The notes: a model not told the origin generated them from the sequence alone. A stretch of 64,000 nucleotides of DNA from Clostridium ljungdahlii (GCF_001636845.1 NZ_LITT01000011.1:310001-374000); one strand, 5' to 3'. Shown: positions 46,846 to 56,802, counted from the stretch's first letter. Translations and numbers: made by a program.

Positions 46846-46920
46846 ATAATGTGTACCTCCCAAATTTTATTATTCTTAAATTTATCATAATAACTCACTA
46901 ATAAAATCTCCATATGTAGT
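46846..46920 (-). promoter_or_regulatory. Conserved csp leader, copy 2
   Basis: Matches the leader of copy 1 (44349-44430) nearly base for base over about 75 nt. Confidence 0.5.
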
Positions 46921-47123
46921 TGATTTTATAATAAATTACTATTAGCCTATTTTTAAATTCTATTTAAACTTTTAATATTATACTAAGGTTGTGTTAGAAA
47001 ATTCTTAGACTAATTACAAATTTAGTATGGCAGTAAAAAAACTTATTATGTATAATTGTCAAAAATTTATTGTTTACATTAATTTTAATTTACATAATAT
47101 TTTAAATGTTAATATATATAAGA

Positions 47124-47220
47124 AATATCACATTTAATATAAATATTGAAAATTTATATTAAATGTGATATTCTAATATTAGATATTAAATAATAATAAT
47201 TTTATTTTAATATCTAATAT
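47124..47220. repeat. Two consecutive long hairpins upstream of ferritin
   Basis: The first is a 21-bp perfect inverted repeat, 47124-47144 with 47152-47172 (7-nt loop). The second is a 15-bp perfect inverted repeat, 47176-47190 with 47206-47220 (15-nt loop). Both are AT-rich. They lie about 110 bp upstream of the ferritin ATG in the 486-bp gap that also holds the csp leader. No Fur box consensus was seen in the gap. Confidence 0.75.
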
Positions 47221-47331
47221 CTTCACAGTCCTAACTTTTGAGATCTCAAGGAAAATTGTATAATTTTATTTTATATAATTTATACTAAATTATGATTTAA
47301 TTTAAACTATAGAAGGAAGGAAACTTATACT

Positions 47332-47850
47332 ATGTTAAGTGATAAACTTATAAAAGCTATAAATGATCAGATAAACTATGAAATGTACTCGGCAAATATA
47401 TACTTTTCCATGCAGGCTTACTGTGATTCATTAGATCTGGATGGATTTTCAAACTTCTTTAAAGTACAAATTGAAGAAGAAAACTACCATATAACAAAAT
47501 TTTACGATTTTCTAAAAAGAACAAATGCCCGAATACTCATTGGATCTATAGATTCACCTGATAACAATTATGATTCAATAAATGATGCTTTCAAAAAAGC
47601 ACTAGCACATGAAAAAAAAGTTACTGCAAGAATTTACAATTTAATGGATCTTGCCACTGAAGAAAAAGAACATGCCACAGCAAGTTTACTCAAGTGGTTT
47701 ATAGATGAGCAAATTGAGGAAGAAGATACTTTTAATAAGCTAGTTAAAAAGTTGGATAAAATAAGTGGTAATTCTGCAGCACTTTACATGCTAGATACAG
47801 AACTTCAATCAAGAACTTTTGTACCACCTGTAAATGCAAATGCCAACTAA
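47332..47850 (+). CDS. Bacterial ferritin
   Basis: 172 residues, close to FtnA length. Ferroxidase-type ligands are in place: NDQINYEMYSANIYFSMQAY (helix A), QIEEENYHITKFYDFLKR (helix B), EKEHATASLLKWFIDEQIEE (helix C/D). It stores iron as a 24-mer and detoxifies ferrous iron. GGAAGG precedes the ATG. It is followed 65 bp later by the high-molecular-weight rubredoxin gene, so iron and oxygen defence are grouped. Confidence 0.94.
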   Translation: MLSDKLIKAINDQINYEMYSANIYFSMQAYCDSLDLDGFSNFFKVQIEEENYHITKFYDFLKRTNARILIGSIDSPDNNYDSINDAFKKALAHEKKVTARIYNLMDLATEEKEHATASLLKWFIDEQIEEEDTFNKLVKKLDKISGNSAALYMLDTELQSRTFVPPVNANAN

Positions 47851-47868
47851 TAATTTTTAAAATATATA

Positions 47869-47915
47869 AGGGAGGGGGATTACTTACATAATCTTACATG
47901 TAAGTATATAAATTT
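47869..47915 (+). promoter_or_regulatory. Ribosome site bridged by a hairpin
   Basis: The Shine-Dalgarno GGGAGGGGG (47870-47878) is 37 nt from the next ATG at 47916, too far. A perfect 9-bp hairpin, TACTTACAT (47881-47889) with ATGTAAGTA (47898-47906), lies between; folded, it leaves about 11 nt. No nearer ribosome site exists and an in-frame stop is at 47901. Confidence 0.6.
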
Positions 47916-48605
47916 ATGATTGATAATAAAGCTTTTTACAAATTAAGTTATGGGTTATACATTGTAAGCTCTATTTCGGAGGGAAGAAAAAATGCTCAAA
48001 TTGCAAATACAGTTTTTCAAATAACATCAAATCCTGCTATTCTCGCAGTGAGCATAAACAAGAAAAATCTTACCCATGATTATATACAAAGAAGTAAATT
48101 GATAGGTGTATCTGCCCTATCCATAGAAACTCCTATTGAATTCATAGGCAAATTTGGATTTAAATCAGGAAGAGACATTGATAAATTTGAAGGAGTATCA
48201 TTTAAAACAATGGAAAGTGGTGTCCCTATAATATTAGACAACACATCATCCTATTTTGAATTAAAAGTTGAAAAAGAAATTGATGTTTTAACTCATACAA
48301 TATTTATCTGTAAAGTACTAAATGCAGAACTGTTCAACGATGTAGAACAAATCACCTATAAATATTATCAGGATATAAAACGTGGAATCTCACCTAAGGT
48401 TGAAGCAAATATTCAACAAAATAAAAATGGAGCTTCAGAAAATATAGGAAAATATGAATGTGCAGTATGTGGATACATTTACGATCCAGCTGTTGGAGAT
48501 CCTGACTCAGGAATTCCAGCTGGTACTCCATTTGAAAACATACCAGATGATTGGACTTGTCCAATATGTGGGGTTACTAAGGATAGCTTTAAACAAATTG
48601 TATAA
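47916..48605 (+). CDS. High-molecular-weight rubredoxin (flavin reductase + rubredoxin)
   Basis: 229 residues. A flavin-reductase-like FMN domain (1-155: [36 protein letters not shown]) is fused to a C-terminal rubredoxin (about 178-229) with [10 protein letters not shown] and [11 protein letters not shown] supplying four Cys ligands. In Moorella this protein (Hrb) passes electrons from NADH to flavodiiron proteins for oxygen or NO reduction. It follows ferritin, suggesting one stress-response unit. The ribosome site is unusually distant and bridged by a hairpin. Confidence 0.92.
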   Translation: MIDNKAFYKLSYGLYIVSSISEGRKNAQIANTVFQITSNPAILAVSINKKNLTHDYIQRSKLIGVSALSIETPIEFIGKFGFKSGRDIDKFEGVSFKTMESGVPIILDNTSSYFELKVEKEIDVLTHTIFICKVLNAELFNDVEQITYKYYQDIKRGISPKVEANIQQNKNGASENIGKYECAVCGYIYDPAVGDPDSGIPAGTPFENIPDDWTCPICGVTKDSFKQIV

Positions 48606-48639
48606 ATCCACAATTATAGCTTAATTTTCACAGTTTAAA

Positions 48640-48914
48640 AATAATGCGAAGCAATTTTTTTAATTAATAGTTAAGAATGAAGAATTAATAGTTAATGTGG
48701 ATTTTTTCTGTTACATTGCAAAAAATCTTTGATTAAGCTTTTTACTACTCGTTTTGCTAAAGCAAAACATTGCTGATTTATATAAATTTAAAGATTTTTT
48801 GCGATAGCTAAAAATCATCCTTCACTATTAATTTTTCATTATTAATTCTTAACTTGTGAAGCTTTGCTTCGCAATATTTTTATATTAGGCTAAAATTTTA
48901 TATGTGCGAAAGTT
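48640..48914. repeat. About 0.3-kb interspersed repeat, copy 2
   Basis: Same part order as copy 1 at 8781: tandem AATTAATAGTTAA units (48661-48695) inverted at 48827-48853, boxes ATCCTTCACT, a central TTTTGCTAAAGCAAAA hairpin, and the boundary TATGTGCGAAAG. An outer pair GCGAAGCAA / TTGCTTCGC is also visible. It fills most of the gap between the rubredoxin and beta-propeller genes. Confidence 0.6.
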
Positions 48915-48928
48915 TATTTATAAAGAGG

Positions 48929-50302
48929 TTATTTATCAAAAGTAACTATATAAGTATTTATGTTGTCTTTATTAAATGGATCTGCAGAACTTCCATAAGT
49001 AAATGATAGTGCAGTACTTGTACTATCCCAACAAATGTTTGAAATACAAGGCACTCTTGCAATCTTCTTTTCTTTAATATTGCCATTTTTATCTTTAATT
49101 TTAATTGTAAGATAATTATTTCCCTGATTTTTATCCTTTAAGCTGGCCGCTTTTACTATTTCCTTTATATTACCTGTTTTAATATCTATAACCTTAATGG
49201 ATATGTCAAGATCCTTATTATCCGAACCTATCTGACGACTAATTTCATTATTACTCTCCACATAAGCAGCTTTACTTCCATCAGGTGATAGTATATAGTC
49301 AGAAGTAGGTAATCCAGAGCTTATTCTACCTTTAGGAAGTTTAATATCTTGAAGTACCTTTCCGGATTCATTCATAACAAGTGCTCCAAAAGTTCTGTTT
49401 ACATAAACTATTCCATTAACTGCCCCACCATCAACTGGTTTACCATTGTTATTATAGTTGTCCATTATAATTGTCTTTCCCTTTTTATCTGCATGCAAAG
49501 AATATTTATTGGTGTAAATATCCTTTATCTCTTTAGTCTTAACGTCCATGGAGCATACTTTTACTCCTTCTTTTCCATTCTTACCTTGAGTATAATAAAA
49601 TTTACCTTCTACACTGCTTCCTAAATCTTTAATATCATCTACACCAGATATCCATGCATCATCATGTTCTCCACCATTGTAACTTCCATCAGCATATACT
49701 TTTCCAGTTGTATCAATTACTGCCCAATGATTAAAATAATTTGCTAAAATCTTATCCTTACTTACCCATATAAACTGAGCATCACTGTTTAACTTTTCCG
49801 TATTTACATCCGTAATTTGACCTGTAGACAAATTTAACAATTTTACATTTTTATGGAGTAAATTTCCTGAAGCAAGATCATTTTTCCATTCCTGGCTTTC
49901 GACTTTTGGAATACTCCTTGCTTCTGCATAAAGAACAAATTTATTATCTGGCGATATTCCTAAAAATTCATCTATATTTGCGTTTTTAAAATCTTTAGAA
50001 CTTTTTGTATTCAAATTATAAATGCTGCAATATCTTATCATTCTAGTGGAATCGGCATTTTTAAATTCACTTTTTCTAGTTAAAGTCAACACTTCATTTT
50101 CATTAATCCATGCAGCACTTTCAATATTTTCATATTTGTCAATTTGATATCCATTTTCATTAACTTTAGCAGAAGGTTTATATGCTGTTACTTTTATGTC
50201 CTGTGTAGATTTGGCAATTGCATGATGAGTTAATTGAATTGCACTTACGCCTCCAATAAATCCTACAGCCAAAATCATAGATAATACTTTTTTACTCAAC
50301 AT
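48929..50302 (-). CDS. Exported TolB-like beta-propeller protein
   Basis: 457 residues. A signal peptide or anchor (KKVLSMILAVGFIGGVSAI) is followed by repeated TolB/WD40-like blades: FLGISPDNKFVLYAEARS, FIWVSKDKILANYFN, YILSPDGSKAAYVES, ICWDSTSTALSFTYG. No enzymatic motif was seen. It is directly downstream of a two-component system on the same strand (85 bp), so it may be an accessory sensor or an output of that system. AGGAGG precedes the ATG. Confidence 0.75.
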   Translation of the reverse strand: MLSKKVLSMILAVGFIGGVSAIQLTHHAIAKSTQDIKVTAYKPSAKVNENGYQIDKYENIESAAWINENEVLTLTRKSEFKNADSTRMIRYCSIYNLNTKSSKDFKNANIDEFLGISPDNKFVLYAEARSIPKVESQEWKNDLASGNLLHKNVKLLNLSTGQITDVNTEKLNSDAQFIWVSKDKILANYFNHWAVIDTTGKVYADGSYNGGEHDDAWISGVDDIKDLGSSVEGKFYYTQGKNGKEGVKVCSMDVKTKEIKDIYTNKYSLHADKKGKTIIMDNYNNNGKPVDGGAVNGIVYVNRTFGALVMNESGKVLQDIKLPKGRISSGLPTSDYILSPDGSKAAYVESNNEISRQIGSDNKDLDISIKVIDIKTGNIKEIVKAASLKDKNQGNNYLTIKIKDKNGNIKEKKIARVPCISNICWDSTSTALSFTYGSSADPFNKDNINTYIVTFDK

Positions 50303-50387
50303 TGAACTTTCCTCCTTTTTCTTGATAATTCCATCTTATCAAAACTTGTTCACAAAATTATAAATAGATGTCACAATCTTGTAAACT

Positions 50388-51842
50388 TTATGTGGAAAAT
50401 TCAACACAAAAAGTAGTACCTTCATTTAATTTAGAATTTACCTTTATGGTTCCTCCTTGTTTTTCAACTAGCTTTTTAACTAAAGCTAATCCAAGTCCAG
50501 CTCCTCCTGTTTCACGACTCCTGTGTTTGTCAGCTCTATAAAAGGGTTCAAAAATTTTGGAAAGTACTTCTTCACTCATACCTATACCAGTATCTTTAAC
50601 ACTTATAGTTATCTTGTCTTTATCATTTTTATAACACTCAATATATATACTGCCACCTGGTCTATTGTATTTTATGGCATTATCAATTAAATTAATTAAA
50701 ATATGCTTTAAGCTATCTTCATCTAAATTAACAACAATATCCTCTGCATCATATTTTAAAATCAAATTATTTTTCTTCACTTTTGCCATCATTGCTTTAC
50801 ATATTTCATTCAATACTTCCTTTAAATTAACTTCATTTTTTTCAATTTCAAAATCATATTTTTCAAGGGCAGATAGGCTCAGTATATTATCTACCATGCT
50901 GGAAAGCCTGTCACATTCTTTTGATATACTCAAAGTACCTTCTTCAATTAATTTTAAATCATCCGTGTACATTCCAATCACATCTGCATAGGCCTTTATA
51001 CTAGTAATTGGAGTCTTGAATTCATGAGTTACATTTCCTATAAACTCTTTTTGTTGCTTATCCATTTTTTTTAGTTTATCTACGGCCCTACTTAAAGAAT
51101 CCCTTTCAACTTGAAGTTCCTCAATATTTTGTTCTATAGTATTACTCATAAATATAAGACCGCTGCTCAACTCTCCCAATTCATCATTTCGATTTACCTT
51201 ATGTACTTTACTAAATTCACCCTTTTGAATGCTTTCTACTGAATTTTTCATTTCATATATATCCCTAGTTAGCCTAGAAAAATAAAAGATTCCTACAAAT
51301 ATACCAAGCACCAGAGCCAAAAAACCTATACCATAAAACAATTTTTCTATATCACTATAAAATAATTTATTTTCTCTAATTGAATATTCCAATTCTAAAA
51401 TTGCTGCTGTATTTCCCTTATATTTAATGGGTGAATAAAAATATATCACATCGTTAATTTCTCTATAAGATACTTTGCCTTTGATTGCATAGTCTATCAT
51501 AATTTTTTTCTCATTATTTTCATTTAGCTTTGCATCTGTCTTAAACCCTGAAAGGAGTTCACCTTTTGTGTTATATATATTTGCCGGTATAGTTCTCAGC
51601 CATGCTTTATTAAAAATACTACCTCTAGCTAAGCTGTCATCATAATTAGCATTTTTATTTAAACTCATGCGTTCACTAAAGTATTCTTCGAACATATCCT
51701 TTTGTTTAAATAAAATGGCCTGTGTTTCCTTATTTTGATAACTTTTTATTCCACTGAGTACCAACAAACTTAAAAATGATATTACAATCAATAAAAGTGA
51801 AGCTGTAAAAGATATGAGCTTAAATTTAATTCCCACCTTCAA
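50388..51842 (-). CDS. Sensor histidine kinase with extracytoplasmic domain
   Basis: About 484 residues. TM1 (about 8-32), sensor loop (about 35-165), TM2 (about 170-190), HAMP (KGEFSKVHKVNRNDELGEL), HisKA with GNVTHEFKTPITSIKAYADV, HATPase with NLIDNAIKYNRPGG and GAGLGLALVKKLVEKQGG. The open frame begins at 51875 inside the regulator gene; TTG at 51842 lies 11 nt from AGGGGG and is the best-supported start. It is the partner of the overlapping regulator. Confidence 0.9.
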   Translation of the reverse strand: MKVGIKFKLISFTASLLLIVISFLSLLVLSGIKSYQNKETQAILFKQKDMFEEYFSERMSLNKNANYDDSLARGSIFNKAWLRTIPANIYNTKGELLSGFKTDAKLNENNEKKIMIDYAIKGKVSYREINDVIYFYSPIKYKGNTAAILELEYSIRENKLFYSDIEKLFYGIGFLALVLGIFVGIFYFSRLTRDIYEMKNSVESIQKGEFSKVHKVNRNDELGELSSGLIFMSNTIEQNIEELQVERDSLSRAVDKLKKMDKQQKEFIGNVTHEFKTPITSIKAYADVIGMYTDDLKLIEEGTLSISKECDRLSSMVDNILSLSALEKYDFEIEKNEVNLKEVLNEICKAMMAKVKKNNLILKYDAEDIVVNLDEDSLKHILINLIDNAIKYNRPGGSIYIECYKNDKDKITISVKDTGIGMSEEVLSKIFEPFYRADKHRSRETGGAGLGLALVKKLVEKQGGTIKVNSKLNEGTTFCVEFST

Positions 51843-52527
51843 ATAACTCATCACCCCCTTTATATCCAATACCATAAACGGTTTGTATTAAATCTTGATA
51901 ACTATGACCTAACTTTTTTCTTACCCTTTGGATGTGTGTATCTACAGTTCGTGTTCCTCCAACATAATCCATATTCCATATTATATTTAAAAGCTGTTCC
52001 CTGGAGTATACTATGCCTGGATTTGAAAGGAGTAAATACAGCAGGTCAAATTCCATAGGTGTAAGCTCTACCAAAACATTTTTTATACTTACAGTTCTCT
52101 TTTTTTTATTAATAATAAGATTATTTATTTTTATGACACCACTATCCTTTTTCTCATCAACAGCTTTATTAAGTCTCCTTACAAGTGACTTGATTCTTGC
52201 AAGAAGTTCCCTTATGTCAAAGGGTTTTGTCATATAATCATCCGCTCCAAGTTCAAGACCAAGTATCTTGTCCACAATATCTTCTTTTGCTGTAAGCATG
52301 ATGATCCCAATGTTTTTGTTTTCTAACTTTTTACAAACATCATATCCATTTATTACAGGGAGCATTAAATCTAAAATTACTATCTGTGGATTAAAAATAT
52401 CTACTTTATGAAGTGCTTCCTCTCCATCATAAGCTCTTTCTACTAAATATCCTTCTCTTTTTAATGCATAGGTCAGCACATCTAAGATGCTCTTTTCATC
52501 ATCTACTAAAAGTATTTTTTCATTCAC
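51826..52527 (-). CDS. OmpR/PhoB-family response regulator
   Basis: 233 residues with an intact receiver (LVDDEKS, phosphoacceptor VILDLMLPVING, switch LTAKED, TKPF) and a winged helix (LTPMEFDLLYLLLSNP, RTVDTHIQRVRKKLG). GGAGGAAT precedes the ATG. It overlaps the kinase gene; with the beta-propeller gene it forms a three-gene operon of the PhoPR type. Signal unknown. Confidence 0.94.
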   Translation of the reverse strand: MNEKILLVDDEKSILDVLTYALKREGYLVERAYDGEEALHKVDIFNPQIVILDLMLPVINGYDVCKKLENKNIGIIMLTAKEDIVDKILGLELGADDYMTKPFDIRELLARIKSLVRRLNKAVDEKKDSGVIKINNLIINKKKRTVSIKNVLVELTPMEFDLLYLLLSNPGIVYSREQLLNIIWNMDYVGGTRTVDTHIQRVRKKLGHSYQDLIQTVYGIGYKGGDELFEGGN

Positions 52528-52626
52528 TTTTTATTCCTCCGCTCAAATTATCGTCCTTATACAGTGAAATTATAACATAAAGTAGATGTTTATTTAGAAT
52601 ATAAATTTCTATATTTAAATACAAAA

Positions 52627-52650
52627 AAGTCACGCACAAAGGCATGACTT
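52627..52650 (-). terminator. Terminator of the type I restriction operon
   Basis: AAGTCATGCC / GCGTGACTT stem on the minus strand followed by TTTTTTG, about 60 bp after hsdR. Confidence 0.75.
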
Positions 52651-52709
52651 ATGCAAATCTATAACATTGGTTATCATATCAGTTATATGCTGCCTTATAG
52701 CTTTTAATT

Positions 52710-55700
52710 TTATGAAACAACTATTTCGGCATTAGTTTTAATTTCAGCTACCTTACTCATTATTCTTTTAGCATCATTCATATTATCTTTAAACAGCGTA
52801 GAAAGATTTCCAACAGTTCTAAATGGATCTTCCATAAGAACTCTGTTGTCATCAATAAACCCATTTTTAACTACATAATCAATTATTAGTTTTACAAAAT
52901 GTATTTGCTTAGTATTTAAGCTTTCATCATTTAAGAACTCAGAAAATACTTCACTTGCCGCATTTCTATCTAGACCAACTATTTTTCTAACAAGCTTATT
53001 AACTGGCATATCTCCAAATTCTTTTTCATAATCTTGCTTTGTACCAAGCTCTTTCCACATAATAAATTCAAGGGTTTCTAAATCTTTTTTAGTAAGCTTT
53101 TTATTATTTTTAAGTTTATATATAGCAAGCTCATTTTCATGTTCTTTAAGATAGTATTCGACTTTCTTCTTATAATTTTTTAAGTTATTTGTATTATACA
53201 TTGCAGCATGAGATTCCTCTTTTATTACCATATCTTCAAAGTGGGTATAATAAATTTTTTGATTAACTTTTTCAATGTACTTTATAAGATCTCTTAATGC
53301 CTCTCTAACTTCATCTAGCTTAAATAAATTAGCATTTTCCCAAAATTCAGTTGTTCTAACTTCATCTATAATATATTTCTTTTCCTTAACTTCTGGTATA
53401 GTTCCAAGTCTTGATAAACTTTCAGCCGTTTTTATAACACTTTTTATTGGCCTTGTTGCATTATTTCCTTGCAAACCAGCAAGCTCAATAGTATACATGA
53501 GTATATCAAATCTTTTTGAAAGTTCATCATCATTTAATTCCTTTATAAGTGAAGATATATATTTCTTAATATCAATTGTATCAATTACTCCAAGTCCCTG
53601 CCACTTATCTTTATTTTTATACTTTTGAACGTATTTCAAGTTCATTTTTACCATGAAATTATCTTCATTTAAACTATTTATATGTTCAAGTACATCTTTC
53701 AGTAATTCACTTCTGTGATTTACATATTCTTCTTCAGAATACTTAAAATCTTGAAGCTCTTTTATTAAATCAACCTTTAAGTTAAATATTCTTTCACTTA
53801 AACTCTGTCCTAAGTTGCCTTCAAAACCATTTGGACTCATTCTGAAAAATTCAAAATTATTACAGAAATCAAATATCAAAAACTTTTTCTTATTTTGTCC
53901 AATACCTAATAAATCTTCGCAAAGTCTTGTACCTCTACCTATCATCTGCCAGAATTTAGTCTTAGATCTTACCTTTTTAAAGAAAACAAGATTTAAAATT
54001 TCTGGAATATCAATACCTGTATCAAGCATGTCAACACTTATTGCTATTTGTGGTAGCTTGTCTTTATCAGAGAAATCGTCAATTAAACTTTGTGCATAAT
54101 TGATTTTGTTATCTATGACCTTTGCATAATTGCATCCAAATCCCGGGTACAATTTGTCAAATCTTTCTTTAATTGCTTCTGCATGCTTATGGCTTTTAGC
54201 AAAAATTATAGTTTTACCTATAGTTTCATTTCCCTCAATTCTTAATCCATTTTCCATAAGCCTATTTAAAACCAAATCTATTGTATCTGCATTAAAAAGC
54301 CACTCATTAATAGCAGTACTACTTATCTCTTTTCCTACATTTTCATCCGTTTCAAATTCTTCCTCATATTCTTCCTTTTCTTCATCAGACAATTCATCAT
54401 ATTTAATTCCATCTTCCATTATCTTAGATTTAAATTCCAATGTTTCATAATTTACAAGGAATTTATCACAGACTGCTTTTTTAAATTCATAAGCATAAGT
54501 TGGAACACCATTTTCCATATCGAAAACAGCATATGTATTCTTGTCCACTTCATCTTTTGGAGTGGCTGTAAGTCCTATTAAATATGCATCAAAATAATCA
54601 AATATAGCTTTGTATTTTTTATAAATACTTCTATGTGATTCATCTACGATAATTAAATCGAAGTGCCCGCAAGTAAATAACCTTTCGCCATTTTTCCCTT
54701 TTGTATCATCAATGGCATTCATTATTGTTGGATATGTTGAAAAAATCATTCTTGAATCCTCTGGATTGTCCTTGCTATCCAATAAATTACAAAGTGAAAG
54801 ATCTGGAAGGAGTTTTGAAAAGTTCTTTTTAGCCTGATTAACAAGAGCTTTCCTGTCTGCTAAAAATAGTATATTCTTTATCCAGTTATGCCTACTTAAC
54901 ACATCTACTAAAGATATGGCTGTTCTTGTTTTACCTGTACCAGTTGCCATAACCAATAAAAGTTTTCGCTTTCTTTTTTCCATGTCCTCGCAGCATGCAA
55001 TTATAGCTTCCTTTTGATAATATCTGTTAGAAATTTCATCTTTTATATTAATGTCTCTGAGGCTTTTCTTTTGGGTTCTCCTGTCAACCATAAGCTGCAA
55101 TTCATCTTTTTTAAAGAATCCATAGATTTGCCTTTCAGAAAAGCCCTCATAATCATCCCAAATATAAGTCTCAAATCCATTTGTAAAGAAAATAACTGGT
55201 CGTACATTATATTGTTTTTCCAAACAGTCAGCATACAATTTAGCCTGTTCACGCCCGACTTTAGGATCTCTGCTTGTTTTCTTTGCTTCAACTACTGCAA
55301 GAGCTTTTCCATTATCACCGTATAAAACATAATCTGCATAACCTTTTTGTGTACTACTAGGCATACCAAAAAGTTCTACTTCTTCACCTATATCTTTCTT
55401 AAAGTCCCAACCAGCAAGTTTAAGTTCTACATCTATGTAAATCTTTCTTGTCTTAAACTCACTTATTTCATCTATATTGAAATCATAATTTTCCGTATTT
55501 TCTTTTCTCTTTTGAGTTATCTCTTTTCTAAGATCTGCATTTTCCTTTATAATTTCCTCAAGTTTCCTATCCTTTGAACTCAACTTTTCATATAAATTAT
55601 TAAGTTCTTCTGGTCTTACTCTTTTTTCTTCACCCTTGTAAAGAGAAGTTTCATCAAACTTCTTTTCTTTATAATCATTTCCATAGCAGTAATCAATCCA

Positions 55701-56060
55701 ATTAATAAACTGATATAAATTATGTAATGAAAGAATTGCCTCTTCTCTCGCTATATTTTTATTAGTATGAACTGCTACATTTCCAAGCTTTACAACAAAT
55801 TTGAGCATGGGAAGCATTCCTCTGTCAACAAGCTCTAAAAAACTATTATTATGAATTAAACTGCTTATGTTATCTTGATAAGGCAACTTCAAATCTTGAT
55901 CAAAACTATATACCCACTTAACAGCAAGTTCCAAAGCACGCCTGCTTAATATAGCACAAGTTGCCGGACTTATGAGTATACTATTTTCCGCTTCAATACA
56001 TGCACTTGAAAAACTATTAAATTCTTTTTTAAACTTCAAAAATTCAAAGTTGGCACACAA
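52710..56060 (-). CDS. hsdR: Type I restriction enzyme R subunit
   Basis: 1116 residues. A DUF4145-type N-terminal domain (about 1-130) is followed by a coiled coil, the HSDR_N nuclease region (about 215-330, with AVVEAKKTSRDPKVG), and SF2 helicase motifs: Walker A MATGTGKTRTA, Walker B IIVDESHRS, GLTATP, and QMIGRGTRL. An EcoEI-type C-terminal domain follows. It is the ATP-dependent translocase and nuclease that cuts unmodified DNA. TTG at 56060 follows AAGGGA. It lies downstream of the spare hsdS cassette rather than next to hsdM/hsdS. Confidence 0.95.
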   Translation of the reverse strand: MCANFEFLKFKKEFNSFSSACIEAENSILISPATCAILSRRALELAVKWVYSFDQDLKLPYQDNISSLIHNNSFLELVDRGMLPMLKFVVKLGNVAVHTNKNIAREEAILSLHNLYQFINWIDYCYGNDYKEKKFDETSLYKGEEKRVRPEELNNLYEKLSSKDRKLEEIIKENADLRKEITQKRKENTENYDFNIDEISEFKTRKIYIDVELKLAGWDFKKDIGEEVELFGMPSSTQKGYADYVLYGDNGKALAVVEAKKTSRDPKVGREQAKLYADCLEKQYNVRPVIFFTNGFETYIWDDYEGFSERQIYGFFKKDELQLMVDRRTQKKSLRDINIKDEISNRYYQKEAIIACCEDMEKRKRKLLLVMATGTGKTRTAISLVDVLSRHNWIKNILFLADRKALVNQAKKNFSKLLPDLSLCNLLDSKDNPEDSRMIFSTYPTIMNAIDDTKGKNGERLFTCGHFDLIIVDESHRSIYKKYKAIFDYFDAYLIGLTATPKDEVDKNTYAVFDMENGVPTYAYEFKKAVCDKFLVNYETLEFKSKIMEDGIKYDELSDEEKEEYEEEFETDENVGKEISSTAINEWLFNADTIDLVLNRLMENGLRIEGNETIGKTIIFAKSHKHAEAIKERFDKLYPGFGCNYAKVIDNKINYAQSLIDDFSDKDKLPQIAISVDMLDTGIDIPEILNLVFFKKVRSKTKFWQMIGRGTRLCEDLLGIGQNKKKFLIFDFCNNFEFFRMSPNGFEGNLGQSLSERIFNLKVDLIKELQDFKYSEEEYVNHRSELLKDVLEHINSLNEDNFMVKMNLKYVQKYKNKDKWQGLGVIDTIDIKKYISSLIKELNDDELSKRFDILMYTIELAGLQGNNATRPIKSVIKTAESLSRLGTIPEVKEKKYIIDEVRTTEFWENANLFKLDEVREALRDLIKYIEKVNQKIYYTHFEDMVIKEESHAAMYNTNNLKNYKKKVEYYLKEHENELAIYKLKNNKKLTKKDLETLEFIMWKELGTKQDYEKEFGDMPVNKLVRKIVGLDRNAASEVFSEFLNDESLNTKQIHFVKLIIDYVVKNGFIDDNRVLMEDPFRTVGNLSTLFKDNMNDAKRIMSKVAEIKTNAEIVVS

Positions 56061-56196
56061 AACTATCCCTTCCCCCTAATTAATCTGCTATTTACTTTTT
56101 ATCATAGATTTCTATAGTTAAATTGCCTAAATTAATGATAGTTCTAATTGTATTATATTTCCATTCTAAGTAGCTTTATATTTGATACTTATATTT

Positions 56197-56802
56197 TCAT
56201 TTGCTTTCCATTTCAAATTTCAATTTATCGACTTGTTTAACAAAATCTGCAAATTGGTTTTGAAGCTCTATTGGTGGCAAAAATATAGGTATTTCTTTTA
56301 TCGCACCTTTAGTAATACTTTTTGTAACAGCTCCTTGTACTCTTATAGAAATTTGATGCTTTCCGTAATCAGTATTTAATAAGTTAAATAAAAACATTGT
56401 ATTTATCTTTTCATTTGTACGTAACATTATTTGATTTAACCCCAATGAAACTGGTCTATTTAAATTAGGCATAATAAAATTAATACCTGCACTTCCTATC
56501 TTATTAAATATAATTTCTCCACCATATACCTTAGATTTCTTAAAAAACTCATAAACATCTTTCGAAACATATTTTACATTATTTAAAAAGTCATTTGACG
56601 TAAAGTTTAAAGTTCTAACCATTAATGCATAATTTTCTGTGTCACTCATTTTTAAATTTGCCGAAATCACTGCATTAGCTCCATTAGAACCAATATCACC
56701 TATATACTCAATAACATCATGTAATTTTATTACTTGATAATTATTAGGATTTACCTTAGGGCTTCCAAACATCTCGATAAATCTCGATTTGACTTTAGGC
56801 AC
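56197..56802 (-). pseudogene. Spare hsdS cassette (one target-recognition domain)
   Basis: 201 residues: a single TRD bounded by the conserved HsdS segments KSRFIEMFG at the start and PPIELQNQFADFVKQVDKLK at the end; it lacks the C-terminal helix pair and the first TRD. The GTG start has no ribosome site. The bounding DNA is repeated in the full hsdS: 28 identical bp (56763-56790 and 59366-59393) and 29 identical bp (56207-56235 and 58832-58860), in the same orientation. This is a silent cassette that could replace TRD2 of HsdS by recombination. Confidence 0.8.

Noticed and set aside
55043-55291. Short frame inside hsdR on the same strand
   Set aside because: Out-of-frame shadow of a conserved part of the R subunit without a ribosome site.
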